Shown here in pieces: positions 56,030 to 64,000 of a stretch of 64,000 nt of DNA. How positions within the stretch are numbered: the first letter of the stretch is position 1; each line of letters opens with the position of its first letter. A program made the position numbers and the translations under genes. The notes beneath the pieces are model-generated. The model did not search any database and was not told the DNA's origin. It worked only from the letters and a program-made list of their open reading frames with translations. The stretch comes from Mikania micrantha (taxonomy: Eukaryota > Streptophyta > Magnoliopsida > Asterales > Asteraceae), in assembly GCA_009363875.1 (NCBI GenBank), contig CM018680.1, positions 68,401,139-68,465,138 on the forward strand, read 5' to 3'.

Positions 56030-56500
56030 GATGCTGACTCTTGGGATAACGGAGTTTGACTACGCACTAAGAGAGCCTACACCTCCTGCCCTCATTAAAA
56101 AGAGCACTGCTAAAGAAAAACTGCTGCATGAGAAATGAGAGAAGGCTAACAGAATGGATCTTATGTTCATTAAGAACTCCATTAGCCTAATCATAAGACG
56201 AGCCACTCTAGACTTATCTAATGCTATAGCTTATCTGGATTTTGTGGAGGAGCAATTCAGAGAAAACTCTAAGGCACATGTTAGCGCCCTTATCATCAAA
56301 TTGGTGTCTATGACGTATGTGGCATCAGTGGCATTCATGAGCACGTCATGATGATGAACGACATGGCCCATAAACTCAAAGGATTAGACATGAAGATCCG
56401 TGATGCTTTCTTAGTTCACTTCAATATGACTTCTCTTCTTGTATCTTATGAGGCCTTCAAGCTCAACTATAACACTCAGAAAGGGAAATGAATAATGAAT
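56030..56500 (+). pseudogene. copia-3 gag fragment
   Basis: Translation in pieces gives EFDYALREPTPPAL, NRMDLMFIKNSI, AIAYLDFVEEQF, HKLKGLDMKI and LLVSYEAFKLNYN, in the order of the copia gag capsid domain. It carries several stops (for example about 56137 and 56350). Confidence 0.75.
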
Positions 56501-56649
56501 CATTTGATCACTATTTGCGTACAAGAGGAAGATCGTCAGAAGCTTGAGAAACCTGATGTAGGACATAAGTAGGAAGATTTCCATGACTTTAAGGAATGGC
56601 TAGCTTAAAAAGGCAATCATCTTAATATAATAATTAAGTCATTTAATTT

Positions 56650-57510
56650 AAATGTTCCAACTAATACATGATGGTTTGAATCTGATTCTATGGTTTATGT
56701 GATCAGTTATACTCATGGAATGCTTACAATCTGGAAGTTGGAAAGAAACCAAAGAACATTTAAGCTTAGGGATGGGAAGGAACTATTTGTTGCTTCCATG
56801 GGAACCTTATAAGTAATATTGAAAGCCATCCTATGTGTTAAACTTTATAATATCTTACATATTCCTAAAATTTCTAGAATATTGTATCAGGACCAAAGTT
56901 AGACATGTATGGTTTTTATGGTTCTCATGGTAATGGCAGACATGCTATTAATTGTAATTCTCAAGTATTTGGTATTGGTCTTCTGGATGGTGGTCTCTAT
57001 AAATTAGAACTAGATGGATTCTCTAAATCTCTGTTGTCATTTAACATAAATGAGAACTAAAAAAAGACTAAAAGAAAGCAAGATTTAGAAAATTCATCCA
57101 TGTTATGGCATCAACGTTTAGGCTACATCTCCCGGGATCGCTTATCTCGACTTGTGAAGGATGAAGTTTTACCTTATATCAATTTCACCAATTTTTTAAC
57201 ATGTGTCAAATGCCTTAAAGGTAAAATGACAACAACAACTAAGAAAGGTGCCACTAGGAGCTCTAATTTATTAGAACTCATTCACACTGACATTAGTGGC
57301 CCTTACACAATTGCTGGAATAACTATACATACTTCTTTTATCACTTTCAATGATGATTATTCTCGTTACATGTAGTTGTATCTAATCAAGGATAAATTTG
57401 AATCACTTACAACTTCTAAAGTTTAAAATCAATCAAATCTTAAAATAAATGTTATGAGATCAGATAGAGAAGGTGAATATGATGGTAGATGTTTTTAGTT
57501 CATTTCAATG
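56650..57510 (+). pseudogene. copia-3 protease/pre-integrase and integrase fragment
   Basis: Traces of the protease-downstream region (NILHIPKISRIL) are followed by the pre-integrase zinc region LWHQRLGYISRDRLSRLVK ... CVKCLKGKM. The integrase start has LLELIHTDISGPY with the first catalytic Asp, and DDYSRYM before a stop at 57373. The second Asp region (RSDREGEY) follows near 57455. The core breaks off at about 57510. Confidence 0.82.
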
Positions 57511-57539
57511 TCCGAAAACCGAGGCTAAAAAGGTGCAAA

Positions 57540-58235
57540 TGAGAATGATACCATATGCATAAGTAGTTGGGAGCCTTATGTATGCTCAAGTTAGTACTCG
57601 TCGAGATATCTCTTACATTGTTGTAATGCTTAGCCATTATCAAACTAATCTTTACCTTGATCACTAGAAAGCAACTAAGAAAGTGCTTCTATATCTTCAA
57701 GGGACAAGAGACTTAAAAATGACTTATAGAAAAAGTGATAATTTAGAAATGGTTGGTTACTTTGATTTTGACTTTGCGAAATGAAAAGATGAGAAGAAAT
57801 CCACTTCAGGGTACATCTTTATGTTAGCACGCAGAAGATCTTATGGAAGAGTCATAAGCAGCCGTTGACAACAACCTTAACTATGATAGTTGAATATGCT
57901 GCAGTGTACAATGCAACCTGTCATAAAATGTTGTTGAGAAACCTTATGGCTGGACTCAAAATCATGAACTCTATCTCTAGACCATTGAAGCTTTATTGTG
58001 ATAGCTCAGCTGCCGTTAGCTTCTCGAATAGTAGCAGTTTGACCAGTGCTAGTTTATATATTGCTACAAAGTACTAGTTAGTTCGAGAGCAAGTTGAGGA
58101 AAATAACCTTTGTATTGAGTACATAATACTAAAGTTATCCTTGCAGATCCGATGAATAAAAGTCTCTCACCTAAAGTATGCGAAGAACATTTTTCGAAGA
58201 TGGGCTTATGTAAAGACCTTATTGCATAATGTTCT
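57540..58235 (+). pseudogene. copia-3 RNase H remnant after RT deletion
   Basis: It opens with the end of RT (LMYAQVSTRRDISYIV) and continues through VLLYLQGTRDLKMTY, KSTSGYIFML, LYCDSSAAVSFSNS and a terminal KYAKNIF-like stretch, with many stops. Integrase sequence ends only about 30 bp upstream, so nearly all of RT is missing. Confidence 0.78.
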
Positions 58236-58939
58236 TACTTATGATTAATAAAATTTCCTTATTTATTTAATTTGTTTGTCTCTTAATATATGTGTATGTA
58301 TACCTAATGACATATAGACACTAATTATACAAATCATTCGTTTAAGGCCTCACTTGTTAATTGATCATAACTTAAGTTTAAAATTTGTACTGTAGTATGA
58401 CTAATGGTGGTCTTGAGTTGAATAACTTATTCAATGACTGTATTTATCTGCTATGATTACAGTTTAGAACTAAAATGAGTATTATCAATCTTTAGACTTA
58501 TCTAATGCACCTAATAAATAATCACTGGCCAAGTGGGAGGATGTAAGATTAAATCATATATTTACCATATGGCCCTCATGATTATATATCTAATTGATCA
58601 ATTACTTAAATATACTTGTAAGATAGGTAATTATATGATGGACATAATTACCCTAACTATCCTAATTAGGGTTTTCCTTTGGGTGTTTATAAAAGAGACT
58701 AAGGCTCTCATTATTGACTAATGTTAACATCACATACGAATTCCTAATCCATAGAACTCGTAACTCTCTCTCAAGTCTCTCCGTAATTCCATCCTTACCA
58801 TACACCCTAAATGAAAACTCAATCTGATCAGGCTGTCAATAGTCATGTCAGGAGTCAACACTTCGCTTACTAGATTCACATGACTATTATTGTTATATCG
58901 TATACATGTTATATATTTAATCATAGGAATCAATCAACA

Positions 58940-59264
58940 TAGTCAATTTTTGTTTGTACTATGTAATGAGATTTTAGTGATAAACAAACTAAACTAAATC
59001 TATGAAAAGCTTAATAAATATATTGAAAAATATATAAATATATAAAATCTTAATAAATATATACCATTGTTATATCACTAGTGATAAATGAACATAACCA
59101 GTTATTCAATGATCTAAAAACTAGACCGCATCAGACGGTCGGACAAGTCGGACCAAGAATCGGAGGGGGGAAGGCCTAATATACTCATACAAACCGACTG
59201 GTTGATCGAGTTTAAAGAAGTTTTACATGTGTCTAGAATATACCGGTACAAATGATGTTATATA
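58940..59264. other. Intergenic DNA with a flank-duplicated segment
   Basis: 58940-58990 (TAGTCAATTTTTG...GAGATTTTAGTGATAAAC) resembles 54428-54478 just outside the other end of copia-3 (TAGTCATTTTTGG...GAGATCTTAGCGATAAAAC), at roughly 80% identity. The rest holds no recognisable feature. Confidence 0.5.
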
Positions 59265-60081
59265 GGTGTGTTTATATGTATATTGATATGTACTAGTTCA
59301 AGTGATCATCTTATTGCAGAGTTCAAAGAAGGTATGATGAATGAATTTGAAATGAGTAATATGGACCTTCTCAAATTTTTCTTGGGTCTTGAGGTTAAAC
59401 AATCTGATACATGTGTTTTTGTATCACAAAGTAAGCATGCTAGAGAACTTCTAGAAAGATTTGGCATGATGGGGTGTAAAGAGAACAAATTCCTATGCCT
59501 CCAGGTGACAAATACCAACTAAATGATGGTTAAGATAAAGCAAACAAAACCATGTATAGAAGCTTGGTGAGTGGTATGATGTATTTAACCAACACCAGGC
59601 CTAATATTGCTTTGCAGTTGGTGTAATTGCTAGGTTTATGCAAGCTCCATTGAAGATACATATGGAATCAGCCAAGAAGATTCTAAGGTACATTGTAGGA
59701 TCAAGTGAATATGAAATATGATATAAAAGGCTTCTTAAGTCAAATTAATGGGTTATTCAAATAGTGATTGGGCTTCATGTATTGATGATCGGAAAATTGT
59801 GTCAGCGAATGTTTTTACATTGGAAAGTGGTGAAGTGACCTGAAGTTCTAAAAAAAGAATAGTAGCTTTATCGAGCACAGAGGCTGAGTATGTTGGCGCT
59901 ACAAATGAAGCTTGTCAAGCAACATGGATAGGAAGAATTATGCAAGATCTAGTGTTGATTCAGGAGAAGGAAACATCTATTATTTGTGATAGCAAGTCTG
60001 CAATTTGTCTTGCTAAGAATCCCACACTTCATAGTAGATCTAAACATATTGAATTGAAGCATCATCATTTCATTGTGAATT
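59265..60081 (+). pseudogene. copia-4 RT/RNase H fragment
   Basis: In pieces: HLIAEFKEGMMNEFEMSNMDLLKFFLGLEV, LVSGMMYLTNTRPNIAL, AKKILRYIVGSSEYE, YSNSDWASCIDD, ALSSTEAEYVGA and SRSKHIELKHHFI, which is RT downstream of the catalytic box plus RNase H in normal order. Frameshifts and stops interrupt it. No LTR belonging to it is visible. Sequence differences from copia-3 suggest a separate insertion. Confidence 0.85.
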
Positions 60082-60811
60082 GAGAATGAGCAATCTGGGT
60101 TTTTAAACATCCTTTACACTCGATTTGCTATTTTACAAGAAAATCAACGATAAGAATGGCAATTTCCTTACCCAATCCCAACTGGGGTACATATTTCTTA
60201 GCTAGCTTTGAAAATGAGAATCAGGTCTAGGTTAGGTTCGAGTTATTGATTCGGAGCACAGTGGATAAATAAAATTTGACATTTGTCTTTAGTTATTGAA
60301 AATTGTGTGTTTATAATTTCGAGTGTAAATGTTAATTTTTAATTCATGTTTAATTTGGTCGAATTTGTTAACGTGTCTAATGCTCATAATTTAAACATAA
60401 TATAGTTAGCTTTGTTTAGTAATTTTATCCCTAATAAAATTTAAAGTTTTATACATGTGATAATGGACTAATATTTAAGTATACTCAAACTGTAATATAA
60501 AAAAATATAGGTTTGAATCGTACCTTGATTTGTAGACGAATGTCACACATTTCATGACAATCGCTCTTCATGGGTTACCACCCACAAATACATAGTTAAT
60601 CGAAGGTTATTAACCGTCGTTTGGAAAGTGATTTGAGGCGCACAGTTATGGAGGGGCCACATACGTGGGTTAAGAGAGACTGTCGTTGGTCAAACGTCAC
60701 ACCCTTATACTTTAGGCCTTTCCTACTCGTGGAAATTTAGGGTGGATGAGGTGGCTTATCGATTGTCACCAGATAAGTCTTCACTAGATTTCGGGACGAA
60801 ATTTCTGTAAC
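60082..60811. other. Intergenic DNA ending in a gypsy 3' internal edge
   Basis: Mostly AT-rich. The last 40 or so bases before 60812 (ATTTCGGGACGAAATTTC) match the conserved end of the internal region of this gypsy group, as also seen at 8325-8340 and 27850-27870. Confidence 0.6.
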
Positions 60812-60821
60812 AGGAGGAGAA

Positions 60822-62684
60822 TGTGACAATTACATTCGAGGATGACGTCATCATTGACTGAAAGCACATGTCACCATGCTTGAAATCCACGTTAATAGGA
60901 CGATTGTGATTATCACGATTTGAAAATACACGAAAAATCGAGAACATGGGCGAAAACCGTGCGAGAAACGGAGTTGCTGATTCTCCGGAATTGTAAAACG
61001 AAGAAAAATTCGAAGCTCTCCAAACATCCGGATCGTGCTAGGGAACGTTTCTACAAGTCCTGATCATTATTTGTATCTGAGAAATCCGTCCGATAGGGTA
61101 ACGATTCGCTTTATCTTACTAGCTTGATAATGGTTAGATTAGATCTTGTTTTTGAACGTAATGCAATAGTTAGGATTGTTGATTATTGCCTAAATGATAG
61201 CTAGGAATGGTTAGAAATGAAGAACTCAGTATGCTAACGGAAAAATCCTTGTTTTAATCTGTTGTAATGCCCGGTTATCAAGAAACTATGTCTTAGATTA
61301 TAATGGTTTAAAACAATTGTTTGTAACAATGCTTGTGATTGTTTTTGATCATTCCTTGAAATGCTAGGTTAAATCCAAGTGTTTCAAACCAATGACAAGC
61401 ATTAAGATAATCACTGGAATAACGATCTGATGTTTATGATAACAGTCAGATTAGTACATTGAACATGGTTATTAAACCTATTCTAATATCACATTCTTAT
61501 GTTTCATGATATATGGGTAATCAATAACAAGGATTGACTATTCCTAATCCAGAAATCCATCTAGAAATTGATTCAGTAAGATAATCAACAATAATACCTA
61601 TTTGGTTAATCTGAGAATATCCTGATTAATCTAATGAGTCACTAACTTTGTATTAGGAACCTGAATCATTATAGGTTCCCACATTCTCATACATTGTATG
61701 ATTTTACATTTAAACAAGTACTTAATGACCTGATATTAGTTTGATGACTCAAAAATACAATGACTTTGACATTGAACGTTCATAAAGATCTAATCAATAA
61801 GTTAAAACATCAATAACTTATTAAACAATAACAAATTCAGAATTAGACAATACTACCGGTCTTTATGTTATTCTGCTAGCTTTGATATTTCAGGTGAGTT
61901 TCGTACAACCCCTTCTCTTTTTAATGATTTACAAACATCGGGGTATTTCTGTAAAACTGTTTTTGAACATATGATATGTATCACTGTTATCTATGTGATT
62001 TCATGTGAACTTGTGATGAACTCGTAAGATTTCATGGGACTTTGCATGTAACTCTCTATCATATTATCGAAAAAGTCCTCATCTCCTAAACTGCATCTAG
62101 TGAACCCATGTGGGGCCAAATAGGGAACATTGATAGTACTATCGGCTGACAACCCATTTGCTGGGAGGATTGCATCTTCCCTGGTGTGAATGTTTGTTAC
62201 ATGTTTCCGAAATCCGCTTAATGTTAGTGATAGACATTAAGATAATGAGGCATTAAGATATATACCGACGGGTAGTGTCGTCGTAAAATCATAGATTCGC
62301 CCGAAAGGAACTAGATATGGGTCCCATGGTTATCTTTGAAACTGTATATCGAAAACTTGCATATCATATCATACTGTGTAACAATCATTACGAACTCACC
62401 GCCTTTGTGATGACTTTTCAAACTCAAACATTTTTGCAGGTAGACAGTGACGACGGGTGAGATTTCACTGCAGGCACTTGTGATTAAATAACATAGTTTA
62501 TAAACTATAACTGTGGTTGTAATAACATTTCCTTGTAATGTAATATCTTTAAGTTAATCTGTGTGTTGTGATACCGGATCAAGTAAGTTGCACCCCATCT
62601 TTGAGACATCACCAGTATGCTTCCGCAACCTTCTTAGAGTGATCGGTGACATCATCAACAGGTTACGAGAGGTGGGGTCTGACA
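60822..62684 (+). repeat. gypsy-C LTR
   Basis: 1863 bp with TG...CA ends. It is shorter than the gypsy-B LTR and lacks its CGCGTACCGCG array, but it keeps the donor, complement, TGACTT and acceptor order. Confidence 0.85.
61893..62439 (+). promoter_or_regulatory. Putative LTR intron with donor-pairing stem, gypsy-C
   Basis: The donor is CAG|GTGAGTTTCGTA (exon end 61893), and its complement TACGAACTCACC is at 62389-62400 (8 plus 4 pairs around a one-base bulge). Ten bases on comes TGACTTTTCAAACTC, and the acceptor ATTTTTGCAG|GT ends at 62439. The predicted length is 546 nt. Confidence 0.52.
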
Positions 62685-62699
62685 GGTGGTATCAAAGCC

Positions 62700-64000
62700 A
62701 CATGTTATAAAAATTTAGGTTGACTTAAAGACCTAGACTATAATCATAGGCTCGTATAGTGACACTGAGAGCACCGACCATAACTAAAGAACAAAATTTG
62801 TTTTGATTTGTGCCAGGATAATTAGGTGATACGAATTTTAGTTATGAGTGGCCAGCATAACTGAAATTTGCAACACGTGTGCATTCTAGTAAATTTCAAT
62901 ATAAGCAGAACAATAATAACAGTAATGACGAATAGTTGCTTTAAGATAGGAAGAGATATCATGTCATGGTTTTGTTGAATACTATTGTTCATTATTCATT
63001 TCATGGTACTGATCTGGAAATTTTTTTTGTACAGCGATGGCTAACCCAGGTGAGCGCTATATATACCAGTGAATCCCATACATGACCCTTGATGACACAC
63101 CTAGTCCAAATTCGATTTCAGACTCTGATCCGTATGAGGCATCTTCAACGGCATCTCGAGCAGTATCACCATGCCACCTACACCACCACCACATGTACCA
63201 CATACCCTACCCAGACATACTCATGTATCGGATGAGGATACATCTGCTGGCCGGCAAGAGAGGGAGTTTATCTCCAAAGAGGGTCCTAATATTTGCTGGA
63301 CTCAGACGTATGCAGGGTCAGGCCCACAAGACGACATGTCTTCCTCCTTGACACCAGTTGGCACCCAGAGATGTGTCAGGCGCCATACACGTGGTAGGAG
63401 TGTCCTCCCATCAAGCGGAGCTTAGGGTACAGCTTCGCCAGGTGACTTTGGATCTTCAGGGGACTCGCATGGAGCTGCAGAGTCACACACTACTCTACAG
63501 GATACTCGTACCACTTTGTTAGAGATGCTCAAATCTCACCTGACACTGGTGGAGCAGGTGAGTGTACTAGACGCAGGCATGTGAGCTTGGAGGACTATTA
63601 TTGAGGAGAGGATAAGGAGGACGGCAGTGCAGGTGATGCTTGTTGCATTTTGGTAGTAGGTTGAGGTGTTGAGGGTGAGATTCATGAGAGTCCTGAGAGT
63701 GAGGGAGATTATGGAGATGTTTGGGATGCTGAGTGTGGAGGTTAGATTGATAGGACTAGCTTTAGTGATGGCGGCTGTAGCCATGGTGATTGCCTTTTTA
63801 CCGTATTTCCTACGGTAAGTATGATTAGGGTGCGGATATTTTGAGGCTTTCATTGTAGATACCATCAAATACAGACGGATAGGTTGAGAGTGTGGCGTGT
63901 GGGGATGCTTTTGACATATGAAATAAATCCCGGGTAGTTAGGTTGATGCTAGAATGGGTTGTATTATGACTCTCTTTGTATAGAAACTATATGATTGTAT
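62700..64000 (+). pseudogene. gypsy-C leader and decayed gag start
   Basis: A likely gag start at 63038 (MANPGERYIYQ) meets a stop within 12 codons. The sequence then reads DDTPSPNSISDSDPYEASS and further frames with no intact domain. The open stretches of up to about 90 codons in overlapping frames (63082-63425) are fragments of this. The element runs off the right edge. Confidence 0.5.

Larger units (their letters stand above)
54508..58939 (+). mobile_element. Decayed Ty1/copia element copia-3
   Basis: The 5' LTR remnant (54508-54811, first part lost) and 3' LTR (58542-58939, TGTAAGATT...ATCAACA) share the CTATCCTAATTAGGGTTT and ACATCACATACGAATTCC blocks. A PBS variant (TGGTAACAGAGC, 54814-54825) and a PPT (AAGTGGGAGG, 58531-58540) fit. 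The internal region, about 3.7 kb, carries gag, protease and integrase traces, then RNase H: most of RT is deleted. It is a different lineage from copia-1 and copia-2 (Tork-like layout) and has no aORF. Confidence 0.85.
60812..64000 (+). mobile_element. Ty3/gypsy gypsy-C: PPT, LTR, PBS and start of internal region
   Basis: PPT AGGAGGAGAA (60812-60821), an LTR (60822-62684, about 1863 bp, TGTGACAATT...GGTCTGACA) and a PBS TGGTATCAAAGCC (62687-62699) follow one another on the + strand. An LTR with internal 3' sequence before it and internal 5' sequence after it is the middle of a tandem internal-LTR-internal arrangement. Its sequence is related to the gypsy-B LTR (for example GGGCGAAAACCGTGCG and the TCATTTCTAA-type blocks). 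Confidence 0.82.

Noticed and set aside
63082..63425. Two overlapping 84-89 codon ORFs
   Set aside because: They are overlapping frames of a decayed gypsy-C gag, with no intact domain.

Overview
This 64 kb window looks like a transposon-dense, AT-rich intergenic block of a flowering-plant nuclear genome, probably Asteraceae. Three things point that way: chromovirus-type Ty3/gypsy elements with multi-kilobase LTRs, a Cassandra TRIM with 5S-like LTRs, and Ty1/copia elements carrying a large extra ORF (aORF) downstream of pol. From memory, that aORF family is common in Asteraceae assemblies, where it is often annotated as 'synaptobrevin, longin-like'. I found no host protein-coding gene, tRNA or genuine rRNA gene. 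The genus cannot be fixed from sequence alone.

Layout, left to right. Positions 1-7233 are the 3' part of a + strand copia element (copia-1): RT/RNase H end, long spacer, intact aORF, polypurine tract and 3' LTR. It is inserted in the 3' LTR of a - strand gypsy element (gypsy-A), whose remaining 3' LTR, broken gag-pol and 4.1 kb 5' LTR fill 7234-17303. Positions 17304-24755 are AT-rich DNA with small elements: a tRNA-derived SINE with a 16-bp target duplication, a Cassandra TRIM, a hAT-type MITE with an 8-bp duplication, fold-back sequences and microsatellites. Positions 24756-28884 are an LTR and decayed pol end of a - strand gypsy (gypsy-D), joined abruptly to the 3' end of a + strand copia-2 element (copia-2b). 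A complete - strand copia-2 (29672-41584, duplication AATTG) is nested in the LTR of copia-2b. A MITE-like element follows, split by a complete and very young gypsy-B (42033-51831, duplication GCTTA). The right end holds intergenic DNA, a decayed copia-3 (54508-58939), a copia-4 RT/RNase H fragment, and a gypsy-C LTR whose flanks (PPT on one side, PBS on the other) show a tandem LTR arrangement. The window ends in its decayed gag.

Two patterns stand out as possible undescribed biology. (1) All four gypsy LTR families (A, B, C, D) share one architecture inside the LTR, in element orientation: a splice-donor-like CAG|GTGAGT, then 0.45-1.4 kb downstream a short segment complementary to that donor, then 10-11 nt, then TGACTT (branch-point-like) and a U-rich tract; a CAG acceptor follows in A, B and C but is uncertain in D. 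The two arms differ between families but stay complementary, including a covarying pair in D. This suggests an LTR intron whose 5' splice site sits in a long-range stem. (2) In both copia families that carry the aORF, the pol-aORF spacer has a dense array of a family-specific motif (GGTTCG in copia-1, CTTCCG/CGGAAG in copia-2) followed by a TATA box. The same motif array lies upstream of the TATA box in that family's own LTR. This looks like a U3-like internal promoter for the aORF, and it raises the possibility that the aORF product acts on its own element's motif.

All protein and element names rest on motif recognition by eye. No database search, folding program or alignment tool was run, and LTR divergences and motif counts are manual.
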